A stretch of 7,158 bases of DNA from CAYIGN01 sp964363055 (lineage in GTDB: Bacteria; Patescibacteriota; Minisyncoccia; Sungbacterales; HO2-52-23). The notes under the pieces were generated by a model. That model was not told the origin of the DNA, ran no database searches, and saw only the letters and a program-made list of their open reading frames with translations. The position numbers and the translations under genes are program-made. Shown piece after piece: positions 1 to 5,515 of the stretch; the first letter of the stretch is position 1, and every line of letters begins with the position of its first letter. The stretch covers positions 1 through 7,158 of the forward strand of contig CAYIGN010000037.1 of the NCBI GenBank assembly GCA_964363055.1, in the 5' to 3' direction.

Positions 1-6
1 GGGGCG

Positions 7-20
7 GGAATGACAGAAAA
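7..20. repeat. 14-nt fragment shared with element C
   Basis: The 14 bases GGAATGACAGAAAA recur exactly at 4730-4743, inside the right half of element C. What follows differs between the two places, although both soon contain an ACCxAAAC-like stretch. A small dyad, GGGT (21-24) with ACCC (32-35), lies just after it. It may be the edge of another diverged element that begins outside the window. A chance match is unlikely but the element is not resolved. No gene is visible between 1 and 119. Confidence 0.35.
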
Positions 21-61
21 GGGTGATATTTACCCAAACGCGTAAGTCCTATATTGTTTAC

Positions 62-135
62 TAGACCTGTTGCGTAATAACCTTTCTACTGCAATTTCAT
101 AATTTCGTCACGAAAATTATTACGCAACAGGTCTA
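62..135. repeat. Palindromic MITE-like element A (74 bp)
   Basis: Two perfect 19-bp arms, TAGACCTGTTGCGTAATAA at 62-80 and its reverse complement at 117-135, enclose 36 nt. Inside, TTTCG (103-107) and CGAAA (111-115) form a small extra hairpin. Both ends carry TA, which would fit a TA target duplication if the element transposed. The right arm overlaps the 3' end of yidC and supplies its stop codon. Read from the minus strand it would form a long hairpin at the end of the rpmH-to-yidC transcript. It lacks a following T-run, so a terminator role is only possible. The arms loosely resemble insertion-sequence ends; no transposase is present. Confidence 0.7.
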
Positions 136-851
136 CTGATTCTGTCCGACATTTTCCTCATAACCACTTCCTGCAGAATACCAAAAAAATTAAGGGTTGT
201 CCAGTAGAGGGTCAGCGCCGAGGGCAGGGTATAAGACCAGAAAAGAATTAGCAGCGGGAAAAAGTAGGTGGTCTGCCATTGGAGCGCCTTGGCAAAATCA
301 CCAGCTCCGCCTGAACCGGGAGTAGTGGGAGGGGCCGCGAGTTTGGTCTGGAGGTATTGGGTAAACGCAGCTACCACCCCAAGGTAAATGTTGCCGCGGG
401 CAAGGTCGAGGACCCCGAAACTTAACGGGTCCAGCGTGCCCGGATTTTGGATAAAAGTATAAAGATAATTCAGGGCGGAGTCCTCAAACCCCTGCCGGAA
501 GACCTGGAAGAGAGCGATTAAAATCGGCAGTTGTATGAGGAGGATCAAACAGCCGGAGAAGGGATTAACCCGATGAGTCGCATAAAACTGCATCACGGCT
601 TTACCCTGGGCTTCGCGGTCGCCTTTGTATTTCTCCTGAATCCTTTTAAGCTCCGGCTGCAACTCCGCCAGCTGTCGCTGGGCGCGCTGCTGTTTCAGAA
701 GAAGCGGCGCTAAAATCAGGCGGATCGCCACGGTCAAAGCCACAATCGCCAAGCCGAGATCCTCCATCGGAAGCGTAGTATAAAAAAATACTAAGCCGTT
801 GAAGAGGGGCCGCCACAGAATCTCTGTATACGCGACACTTAAAATATTCAT
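120..851 (-). CDS. yidC: Membrane protein insertase YidC (Oxa1 family)
   Basis: This 243-aa protein inserts and folds membrane proteins in the cytoplasmic membrane, alone or with Sec translocase. It is the short form without the large periplasmic domain of E. coli YidC. Hydrophobic segments lie near residues 12-28, 32-53, 99-119, 153-168 and 194-213. Arg44 sits in the membrane segment AIRLILAPL, matching the conserved hydrophilic-groove arginine of the family. A basic cytoplasmic loop (about 53-95) ends in the typical HRVNPFSGCLILLIQLPIL motif. The ATG at 851 is one base after the yidD stop, so translation is probably coupled. The last four residues (RPVA) and the TAA stop are encoded by the right arm of element A, so the native C-terminus was probably altered by that insertion. 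Identification is firm. Confidence 0.95.
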   Translation of the reverse strand: MNILSVAYTEILWRPLFNGLVFFYTTLPMEDLGLAIVALTVAIRLILAPLLLKQQRAQRQLAELQPELKRIQEKYKGDREAQGKAVMQFYATHRVNPFSGCLILLIQLPILIALFQVFRQGFEDSALNYLYTFIQNPGTLDPLSFGVLDLARGNIYLGVVAAFTQYLQTKLAAPPTTPGSGGAGDFAKALQWQTTYFFPLLILFWSYTLPSALTLYWTTLNFFGILQEVVMRKMSDRISRPVA

Positions 852-852
852 T

Positions 853-1182
853 TTAACCCTGATTCTTTATTCCTGATTCCTGATTCCCGAGCGGGTCATA
901 TCCTCCATTACTCCATGGTCCGCAGCGAAGGATTCTGCGCAAAGAGACCACACAACCGCGCCAAAGTCCATATTGACGGATAGAGTCCTGGGCATAATCT
1001 GAACATGAGGGAATGAATCGGCAGCCCGCATTCGCAAAACCGTACGGAAAGACGTCTCTCGCGATCACGCCCAAAAGCCCGTGGTCGAACGACAAGACCG
1101 CGCGGTAGCGGGCTAGAGCGAAGAGGATGCTCTTACGGATGGTTTTTTTTAAACTCTGCCAATAGGCGAGTGAACTCCTCAT
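853..1182 (-). CDS. yidD: Membrane protein insertion efficiency factor YidD
   Basis: YidD is a small membrane-associated protein that helps YidC-dependent insertion. The 109-aa product has the family core: CRFIPSCSDYA at 54-64, with Cys54 and Cys60, and RILRCGPWSNGGYDPL at 83-98, with Cys87. Between the amphipathic N-terminus and Cys54 it has a longer stretch (LSFDHGLLGVIARDVFPYGFANAG core) than typical YidD, a trait I associate with CPR sequences. The ATG at 1182 lies inside rnpA, giving a 50-nt overlap in another frame. No later ATG, GTG or TTG precedes the conserved region closely enough to replace it. The C-terminal tail NQESGIKNQG comes from short DNA repeats of the type GAATCAGG and is probably not functional core. 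The gap to yidC is one base. Confidence 0.9.
   Translation of the reverse strand: MRSSLAYWQSLKKTIRKSILFALARYRAVLSFDHGLLGVIARDVFPYGFANAGCRFIPSCSDYAQDSIRQYGLWRGCVVSLRRILRCGPWSNGGYDPLGNQESGIKNQG
859..888 (-). repeat. Short GAATCAGG-type tandem repeat in the yidD tail
   Basis: On the minus strand the unit GGAATCA occurs twice in succession and is followed by GGAATAAAGAATCAGG, a third degenerate copy. The stretch encodes the last ten residues of YidD, which have no counterpart in the conserved YidD core. It probably arose by slippage and extended the reading frame up to the yidC start codon. Function unknown. Confidence 0.5.
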
Positions 1183-1474
1183 AAAATTTAGCGCGGGTTG
1201 CGGCTGGAGCCCCGCTGCGACACACTACTGCCACATCATAAGGAGCAGAAAGCGCGGACTGATCCCTGCGCACCCATTCTCGCATCCGCCGGCGCAGTTT
1301 GTTCCGAATCACGGCGCGCTTGGCCACTCGTTTAGGGACAATGAATGCAAATCGGGCGTGCAAACCCTTGTTCTTCTGGACGATCACCTCAAAGAGCGAT
1401 GACAATACGCGCCGCCCGCGCCTTAGCAGTCGCTCCAAATCCCGGCCCCTGGAAAGGCGATACATCCGCTGCAT
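1133..1474 (-). CDS. rnpA: Ribonuclease P protein component
   Basis: This is the protein subunit of RNase P. It binds the catalytic RNA and pre-tRNA 5' leader and helps remove the leader. The product is 113 aa, normal for the family, and highly basic. The signature RNR-type helix is seen at residues 56-66 (Arg57-Asn58-Lys59, then Arg61-Arg63). The preceding FAFIVPKRVAKRAV strand is also typical, and the N-terminal YRLSRGRDLERLLRRGRRV matches the usual start of the fold. The ATG at 1474 follows the rpmH stop by only two bases, suggesting coupled translation. An ATG three codons later (1465) is an alternative start. Its 3' end overlaps yidD by 50 nt. The rpmH-rnpA-yidD-yidC order is classical. 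No strong Shine-Dalgarno sequence is visible. Confidence 0.95.
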   Translation of the reverse strand: MQRMYRLSRGRDLERLLRRGRRVLSSLFEVIVQKNKGLHARFAFIVPKRVAKRAVIRNKLRRRMREWVRRDQSALSAPYDVAVVCRSGAPAATRAKFYEEFTRLLAEFKKNHP

Positions 1475-1476
1475 GG

Positions 1477-1629
1477 CTAAGTCGAGCGCCTCACTGATAC
1501 TGCAAGACGTTTTCTTTTTTTGCGGCGGCGCAGGGCAAGTACTTTCCGACCGGAGCTGGTCATCATTCTTTTACGAAAACCATGAGTATGGGCTCGTTTT
1601 CGCCGCGATGGATGATAGGTTATCGACAT
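1477..1629 (-). CDS. rpmH: 50S ribosomal protein L34
   Basis: L34 is a small, very basic protein of the large ribosomal subunit. The 50-aa product starts MSITYHPSRRKRAHTHGFRKR, and its core TYHPSRRKRAHTHGFRKRM matches the family pattern (T-Y-x-P-S-x-R-K-R, then HGFR-R). The centre SSGRKVLALRRRKKRKRL is also typical. The frame is open upstream to 1686, but the extra residues would come from repeat B1 and do not look like L34, so the ATG at 1629 is chosen. A TTATCGACA site resembling a DnaA box (8 of 9) overlaps the start. Only a weak purine stretch (GGAA) lies upstream. It is the first gene of the minus-strand operon and diverges from dnaA, as at many bacterial origins. Confidence 0.95.
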   Translation of the reverse strand: MSITYHPSRRKRAHTHGFRKRMMTSSGRKVLALRRRKKRKRLAVSVRRST

Positions 1630-1653
1630 GTGGTTTCCAAAGGCCATGTGATT

Positions 1654-1725
1654 AGAACCCATCTCAAAAATGCATTTGGGCTGCAATCGGCGGATTTCTG
1701 CAAAGCCATTTTTGAGATGGGTTCT
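1654..1725. repeat. Palindromic MITE-like element B1 (72 bp, short form)
   Basis: Perfect 19-bp inverted arms AGAACCCATCTCAAAAATG (1654-1672) and its complement (1707-1725) enclose 34 nt. TA borders both ends (1652-1653 and 1726-1727 contribute further symmetry). Compared with B2 at 4784-4945, read in the opposite orientation, B1 is the same sequence with 90 bp missing between two CAAAGCC direct repeats. It lies 24 bp upstream of rpmH, probably inside the leader of the rpmH operon mRNA, where the arms would fold into a long hairpin. It carries no gene. Confidence 0.85.
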
Positions 1726-1738
1726 AAGTTCTCAACAG

Positions 1739-1766
1739 AATATACACACACTTTCCACATGGCCAA
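1739..1766 (-). promoter_or_regulatory. Candidate rpmH operon promoter
   Basis: On the minus strand, TTGGCC (1761-1766; 4 of 6 to TTGACA) and TATATT (1739-1744; 5 of 6 to TATAAT) are 16 bp apart. Transcription would start around 1732, before element B1. The whole B1 hairpin would then be in the 5' leader of rpmH-rnpA-yidD-yidC. The hexamers were found by eye. Confidence 0.4.
1740..1759 (+). promoter_or_regulatory. Degenerate DnaA-box-like pair upstream of dnaA
   Basis: ATATACACA (1740-1748) and CTTTCCACA (1751-1759) each match the relaxed DnaA box TTWTNCACA at 8 of 9 positions. They are 11 bp apart in the same direction. They overlap the candidate rpmH promoter and lie about 90 bp upstream of dnaA, where autoregulation by DnaA is common. 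With so short a motif, chance is a real alternative. Confidence 0.3.
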
Positions 1767-1767
1767 C

Positions 1768-1797
1768 ACTGTAACAGTAATATAAATAGTGTATACT
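1768..1797 (+). promoter_or_regulatory. Candidate dnaA promoter with overlapping dyad
   Basis: TATACT at 1792-1797 is a fair -10 hexamer, 5 of 6. The sequence 17 bp upstream (CTGTAA, 1769-1774) is a poor -35. A perfect dyad ACTGT-A-ACAGT (1768-1778) covers that -35 and could be an operator; this is inference. An alternative -10 is TAATAT at 1778-1783. The leader to dnaA would be about 47 nt. Confidence 0.35.
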
Positions 1798-1836
1798 ACA
1801 TCTTAGTTTTTGTCTAAATCCAAAGCATAATTCTTT

Positions 1837-1844
1837 AAGAGGAG
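1837..1844 (+). promoter_or_regulatory. dnaA ribosome binding site
   Basis: AAGAGGAG ends six bases before the ATG at 1851. It decides the start, because a TTG in frame at 1845 sits immediately after this site and could not use it. It is the clearest Shine-Dalgarno sequence in the window. Confidence 0.75.
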
Positions 1845-1850
1845 TTGTTT

Positions 1851-3239
1851 ATGGAGAAGCAAGAGTTGTGGCAAGCAGTTCTTGCCAAAATTGAACTGAC
1901 TCTCTCACGGCCCAGCTTTCTGACCTGGTTCCACGGCACAGGCATTACCGAGATCAATGCTGGAGCGGCAACTATATGCGTTCCGAATGGCTTTGTGAGG
2001 GAGTGGCTCCAAAATAAATACCACAAGGTCATTCTCCATGCCTTGAGGGAGATCAATACTGACATTAAGGAAGTGGCCTATATTATTGGCCAACCCAATT
2101 CCTCAAATATGGCATCGCCGTTGAGAGAAGGGATTCTGCGGCGTAGACGCACTATCCCGGCGCCGCCGGCGCTTCCGGTTGAGGAGATGACCTTAAAGGA
2201 CTTGGCTATCAACACTGAGACGAGTTTGAACTCCCGCTATACGTTTGCTAATTTTGTGGTTGGCTCATTTAATGAGCTCGCTCATGCCGCGGCTCAGTCC
2301 GTGATTAAAAATCTAGGCACAACTTACAACCCGCTGTTTATCTATGGAGGCGTGGGCTTGGGCAAGACCCACTTGATCCAGGCGGTCGGCAATGAGCTCC
2401 TCTCCCGCCATCCGCAGCTCAAGGTCCGCTATATACCATCCGAGAAATACATGGTTGAGATTGTGGACGCGCTGCGCAACCAAGAAATGAATGCGCTCAA
2501 AGAGAAGTACCGCTCGGTGGATCTCCTGATTATGGATGATATCCAGTTTATTGCGCGCACTGAGAAGATGCAGGAAGAATTCTTTCACACCTTCAACGCC
2601 CTTTACGAACGCAACCGCCAGATTGTAATTTCATCTGATCGCCCACCGCAGGCAATCGCGACCCTGGAGCAGCGCTTGCGCTCGCGCTTTGAAGGCGGGA
2701 TGATCGCTGATATTGGTCTGCCTGACTTTGAGACCCGCCTGGCCATTATTAAGGCCAAGGCCGAGGGAAAAGAAATTGCAATGAGCGAGGATGTGCTCCG
2801 TTATGTCGCCGAGCATATCAAAAATAACATCCGGGAGCTGGAAGGAGCGCTGAATCAATTGGTGGTGGCCTCCAAGCTCTCGGCCGCCCCGATTGACGTG
2901 GAAGCGGCCAAGAAAGTAATTGCAAGCTACACCGCTGCCCCGCGCAAATTTCTCTCCCATAAAAAAATCATCAAAGCGGTTTCGGAGTTCTATGACATCG
3001 GCGAGAAAGAACTAATCAATCATTCCCGCAAGAAAGACGTGGTGCGCCCAAGACAAATCGCAATGTATCTCATGCGCGAGCACCTAAAAAGTTCGTACCC
3101 GTCCATTGGAGATAAATTTGGAGGAAGAGATCACACCACCGTCATCCACTCCTGTGAAAAAGTTGCGCATGACCTCTTGATAAACCCTGAATTGGGAGAG
3201 GAAATGAAAGCGATCAAAGAGCGTATGTTTATCTCATAG
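1851..3239 (+). CDS. dnaA: Chromosomal replication initiator protein DnaA
   Basis: DnaA binds DnaA boxes at oriC, oligomerises with ATP, melts the origin and recruits the helicase. The 462-aa product has all four domains. Domain I (about 1-85) begins LWQAVLAKIE and contains FLTWFHGT. Domain II is a short Pro/Arg linker (about 86-125). The AAA+ domain III has Walker A GGVGLGKT at 166-173, Walker B LLIMDD at 225-230, sensor 1 near ISSDRPP (260-266), the probable arginine finger in LRSRFEGG (Arg279) and sensor 2 in NNIRELEGAL (Arg328). Domain IV carries the DNA-binding signature GGRDHTTVIHSCEKV at 424-438. Length is normal. The gene diverges from rpmH and is followed by the likely origin and dnaN. 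The start is set by AAGAGGAG six bases upstream. Nothing appears missing. Confidence 0.98.
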   Translation: MEKQELWQAVLAKIELTLSRPSFLTWFHGTGITEINAGAATICVPNGFVREWLQNKYHKVILHALREINTDIKEVAYIIGQPNSSNMASPLREGILRRRRTIPAPPALPVEEMTLKDLAINTETSLNSRYTFANFVVGSFNELAHAAAQSVIKNLGTTYNPLFIYGGVGLGKTHLIQAVGNELLSRHPQLKVRYIPSEKYMVEIVDALRNQEMNALKEKYRSVDLLIMDDIQFIARTEKMQEEFFHTFNALYERNRQIVISSDRPPQAIATLEQRLRSRFEGGMIADIGLPDFETRLAIIKAKAEGKEIAMSEDVLRYVAEHIKNNIRELEGALNQLVVASKLSAAPIDVEAAKKVIASYTAAPRKFLSHKKIIKAVSEFYDIGEKELINHSRKKDVVRPRQIAMYLMREHLKSSYPSIGDKFGGRDHTTVIHSCEKVAHDLLINPELGEEMKAIKERMFIS

Positions 3240-3244
3240 CGTTT

Positions 3245-3440
3245 TTATCCTCATTGACCAAACACCTTCTTGATATGTTATCCATACCTTATAAACAAAA
3301 ATACCCATGGCTCCCCCGGCCTATTAAGTGGATATAAACTCCATAGGTATGCCGATCAGCGAGGGTTGTAAAGAATAAATTCCTCACCATTCCCCATATA
3401 TATTCGCTATAATAATAATAATAATAATAATAATAATTAT
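3245..3440 (+). other. Probable replication origin (oriC) in the dnaA-dnaN gap
   Basis: The 264-bp gene-free gap holds three same-direction DnaA-box-like sites, each one mismatch from TTATNCACA: TTATCCTCA (3245-3253), TTATCCATA (3278-3286) and TTATAAACA (3289-3297). An inverted, weaker site (ATATCCACT, minus strand) is at 3327-3335. A strongly AT-rich tract with (TAA)9 follows at 3410-3436 and makes a natural unwinding region. Box array followed by AT-rich DNA next to dnaA is the classical bacterial oriC plan, and gene direction switches across the dnaA upstream region. No perfect TTATCCACA box is present, so the boxes are degenerate or the species' consensus differs. A second possible half-origin is the rpmH-dnaA gap. 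Confidence 0.55.
3410..3436 (+). repeat. (TAA)9 microsatellite, possible DNA unwinding element
   Basis: Nine uninterrupted TAA triplets are followed by TTATTTTATAG, which is complementary to the CTATAAT start (3407-3413) and so could fold back. Each triplet fits the DnaA-trio pattern (3'-[G/A]A[T/A]-5'), the single-strand DnaA binding motif described for bacterial origins. In B. subtilis trios sit directly beside a DnaA box, whereas here the nearest recognised box is over 70 bp away. TATAAT at 3408-3413 could also act as a -10 for dnaN, but no -35 accompanies it. Confidence 0.55.
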
Positions 3441-3503
3441 TTTATAGAGTATAAGAACTAATTATTATAAGGTTGGCTCAAAACTCTCAAAAGAACTTCA
3501 GAT

Positions 3504-4604
3504 ATGAAATTCTCCTGTACCAAAACTCATCTTGAACGCGCAGTAACAATTGCGGAGCGCTTTACCGGGAAAAATATCGCCCTGCCGGTGCTTTCTCATA
3601 TTTTGTTGGAAGCCGAAGGGAATGGCCTTGTAGTTACCGCAACCAATTTGGAACACGCAGTGCAATTCAGGATTCCGGCCCAAGTGGCGCGTTTGGGCAA
3701 GGCGTGCCTGCCTGCTAAGATTTTTTCATCTCTCCTCCAGACCATATCTGATGACAAGGTGGAAGGCGACGGCGATAAGGGAAACTTAGAAGTACGGACT
3801 GGACTGCGCCATAGTCGGGTAAATGGAACTAATCCAGAGGATTTTCCCATAGTACCCAAGATAAAAGGCGGCGATATGTTTAGCGTTGAGGGCGGCGGCT
3901 TTTCGCGGGCACTAGGGCGAGTGCTGCCGGCGGTTTCCAGCTCCGAATTCAGGCCGGAGCTGGCCGGAGTTTATTTCAAAATTGGCCGGGATAGCGCGAC
4001 CATCGCGGCAACCGACACTTTTCGGCTGGCCGAGCATACGATTCAGCTGGCCCAAGAAAGAACCGGATCCCCGTTGGGTTTTATTGTCCCTTTCCGAGCG
4101 GCGCATGAAATCAATCGCGTAATTGAAGGCGAAGAGGGGCTGGTCAGTGTGTCCCTATCCGAGAATCAGCTGCTAATAGAGGCCGGAGCCGGAAAGATCG
4201 TCTCGCGGCTGATTGAGGGTAATTTCCCCGAGTATCAATCAATTATTCCAAGCAGTTTTGCAACCTCCGCCTATATACCCAAAGACGATCTAGTCGCCGG
4301 AATCCGCGCTGCGAGTATTTTTAGCTCAAAACTTCAGGAGGTGACGATCCGCATCTCATCAAAGCAGCTGGAGATTGCCTCTGCCAACTCCGAAGTTGGG
4401 GAATATCGCACCAAATATCCAATATCAGCCAGCGGCAGGGAGGCGGCCATGAGTTTTAACTGGCGGTATCTGCTGGACGGCGTGCAGGCGATTGAAGACG
4501 AGGATCTATTTTGGGGCTGTAACCAGGAAGCATCGCCGGCCATGCTGCGCAACAAGTCCAATACCGCTTTTACCTACGTGGTAATGCCGATCAGGATTGC
4601 CTAA
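3504..4604 (+). CDS. dnaN: DNA polymerase III beta subunit (sliding clamp)
   Basis: The beta clamp forms a ring dimer around DNA and tethers the replicative polymerase and other enzymes. The product is 366 aa, the usual length, with three repeated clamp domains (about 1-120, 125-250 and 252-366). Recognisable family stretches are LPVLSHILLEA (27-37), RPELAGVYF (150-158), TDTFRLAEH (170-178), SRLIEGNFPEY (234-244), FNWRYLLDGV (318-327) and the C-terminal YVVMPIRIA (358-366), which helps form the partner-binding pocket. FNWRY replaces the commoner FNxxYL, a minor change. The ATG at 3504 aligns with the family's MKF start. No clear Shine-Dalgarno is present (only AAAAGAA about 8 nt upstream). 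It follows dnaA across the origin. No recF follows. Confidence 0.96.
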   Translation: MKFSCTKTHLERAVTIAERFTGKNIALPVLSHILLEAEGNGLVVTATNLEHAVQFRIPAQVARLGKACLPAKIFSSLLQTISDDKVEGDGDKGNLEVRTGLRHSRVNGTNPEDFPIVPKIKGGDMFSVEGGGFSRALGRVLPAVSSSEFRPELAGVYFKIGRDSATIAATDTFRLAEHTIQLAQERTGSPLGFIVPFRAAHEINRVIEGEEGLVSVSLSENQLLIEAGAGKIVSRLIEGNFPEYQSIIPSSFATSAYIPKDDLVAGIRAASIFSSKLQEVTIRISSKQLEIASANSEVGEYRTKYPISASGREAAMSFNWRYLLDGVQAIEDEDLFWGCNQEASPAMLRNKSNTAFTYVVMPIRIA

Positions 4605-4625
4605 AACTAAAAGCTTTCTGAGAAT

Positions 4626-4773
4626 GAGTTTGGTGAATAATGGTTTTCTACCGTCATTCCCGACCTCCCCGACCTGATCGGGGATCGGGAATCCAGTTTT
4701 GGCTTATACTCTAAACTTCCGCTTCCACAGGAATGACAGAAAACGGCTTATTATCGCATTATTCACCAAACTC
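4626..4773. mobile_element. MITE-like palindromic element C with flanking direct repeat
   Basis: Perfect 17-bp terminal inverted repeats GAGTTTGGTGAATAATG (4626-4642) and complement (4757-4773) bound 148 bp. Directly outside lie GAGAAT at 4620-4625 and GAGAAT at 4774-4779, a likely 6-bp target duplication (7 bp if the next G is counted). Inside, TTTTCT and GTCATTCC pair with AGAAAA and GGAATGAC on the right. A core hairpin ATTCCCGA (4656-4663) with TCGGGAAT (4685-4692), nested with CCCCGA and TCGGGG, resembles the widely scattered GTCATTCCCG repeats of bacterial genomes. It carries no transposase. Confidence 0.75.
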
Positions 4774-4783
4774 GAGAATGGAT

Positions 4784-4945
4784 AGAACCCATCTCAAAAA
4801 TGGCTTTGAAGGCGAAATCGTGCGGATTTCGTCGCAAAGCCGCCGCCGCAGGGGCGATGCGTATCAGAGATACGCAGAGCCCCGAGAAGGCGGCTTTGCA
4901 GAAATCCGCCGATTGCAGCCCAAATGCATTTTTGAGATGGGTTCT
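4784..4945. repeat. Palindromic MITE-like element B2 (162 bp, long form)
   Basis: It has the same 19-bp ends as B1, AGAACCCATCTCAAAAATG (4784-4802) and its complement (4927-4945), bordered by TA on both sides. The interior is a long imperfect palindrome: GCGGATTTC pairs with GAAATCCGC, GCAAAGCCGCC with GGCGGCTTTGC, and the tip is GCGTATC-AGA-GATACGC. The right 54 bp are the exact reverse complement of the left 54 bp of B1. Its outer edge is one base from the -35 hexamer of the tRNA-His promoter and only a few bases from element C's flanking repeat. Short open frames across it are not genes. Confidence 0.85.
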
Positions 4946-4947
4946 AG

Positions 4948-4976
4948 TTGTCGAGGGGTTAATCGTATGTTATAAT
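4948..4976 (+). promoter_or_regulatory. Promoter of the tRNA-His / response regulator unit
   Basis: TTGTCG (4948-4953, 4 of 6) and a perfect TATAAT (4971-4976) are 17 bp apart, a textbook sigma-70-type arrangement. Transcription would start near 4983, about 13 nt before the tRNA. No terminator is seen between the tRNA and the regulator, so both are probably on one transcript ending at 5555. Confidence 0.65.
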
Positions 4977-4995
4977 CCGACCAGAGATGGGTTAT

Positions 4996-5071
4996 GGCGG
5001 ACGTAGCTTAGCTGGTCTAAAGCACGAGGTTGTGGACCTCGGGATCGTGGGTTCAAATCCCATCGTCCGCC
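4996..5071 (+). tRNA. tRNA-His (anticodon GTG)
   Basis: A full cloverleaf is visible. The acceptor stem GCGGACG (4997-5003) pairs with CGTCCGC (5064-5070). The D stem is GCTT/AAGC and the anticodon stem CGAGG/CCTCG has loop TTGTGGA, giving anticodon GTG. The T stem GTGGG/CCCAT has loop TTCAAAT. A G at -1 (4996) faces C73 (5071), the identity feature of bacterial tRNA-His, which supports the call. The 3' CCA is not encoded, so a CCA-adding enzyme is needed. Confidence 0.95.
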
Positions 5072-5109
5072 CCGAACCACGCATTGTGTTATCGCGGCGA
5101 TATACCAAC

Positions 5110-5499
5110 ATGTCCACCAGCGAGCAGAGAGAATCAAGGGTATTACTGATTGAGGACGACATGTTTATGAGCGGCCTTTTGACCCAATCTCTGGAACGGG
5201 CTGGATTTGAGTCCTCCGTAGCCAAAACCGGAAGCGAGGGAGTGGAAATGTTCCATGGGACCAGGTTTGACCTTATTGTCTTGGACCTAATGCTCCCGGA
5301 CGAGGACGGGCTGGAAGTCCTGCGTAAGATCCGGCGACTGCCGGGGGGAGCAGAAGTGAAGGTCTTGGTGCTTACCAATCGCGCACAAGAGGCCCGCTCC
5401 GAGGAAGCCAAGCGCCTGGGAGTGGCTGAATATCTAATAAAGGCAAATTTCTCTCTGGATGAAATTATCGGAAAGATCAAGACGGCACTTAGGGTCTGA
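5110..5499 (+). CDS. Receiver-only response regulator
   Basis: The 129-aa protein is a single CheY-like receiver domain with no output domain. VLLIEDD (11-17) gives the acidic pocket Glu15, Asp16 and Asp17. Asp59 in LIVLDLMLPDEDG is the predicted phosphorylation site. Thr89 (LVLTN) and Lys111 (LIKAN) are the expected switch and active-site residues, so it looks functional. The frame is open upstream through the tRNA to 4987, but a protein start inside the tRNA is not credible, and the receiver fold begins just after the ATG at 5110. No Shine-Dalgarno is evident. It lies 38 nt after tRNA-His, probably co-transcribed, and ends at a strong terminator. No histidine kinase is in the window, so the partner and output are unknown. 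It likely acts through protein contacts rather than DNA binding. Confidence 0.9.
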   Translation: MSTSEQRESRVLLIEDDMFMSGLLTQSLERAGFESSVAKTGSEGVEMFHGTRFDLIVLDLMLPDEDGLEVLRKIRRLPGGAEVKVLVLTNRAQEARSEEAKRLGVAEYLIKANFSLDEIIGKIKTALRV

Positions 5500-5515
5500 T
5501 TCGATGGGTTCTATA

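Noticed and set aside
62..135. Intrinsic terminator for the yidC operon
   Set aside because: The stem is long, but no T-run follows on the minus strand and the sequence fits a TIR-bounded element better; a secondary terminating effect is not excluded.
1630..1686. N-terminal extension of L34 to 1686
   Set aside because: The extra 19 residues are translated from repeat B1 and the family start lies at MSITYHPS.
3410..3436. CRISPR-like array
   Set aside because: It is a simple trinucleotide run with no spacers; no cas genes or repeat-spacer pattern occur in the window.
4733..5006. Two short plus-strand open frames through elements C and B2
   Set aside because: They are made of palindrome sequence, have no Shine-Dalgarno and precede the promoter of tRNA-His.
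4992..5480. 162-codon minus-strand open frame opposite the response regulator
   Set aside because: It is antisense to a clear receiver domain and to tRNA-His; low-complexity Ser/Arg-rich translation with no recognisable domain.
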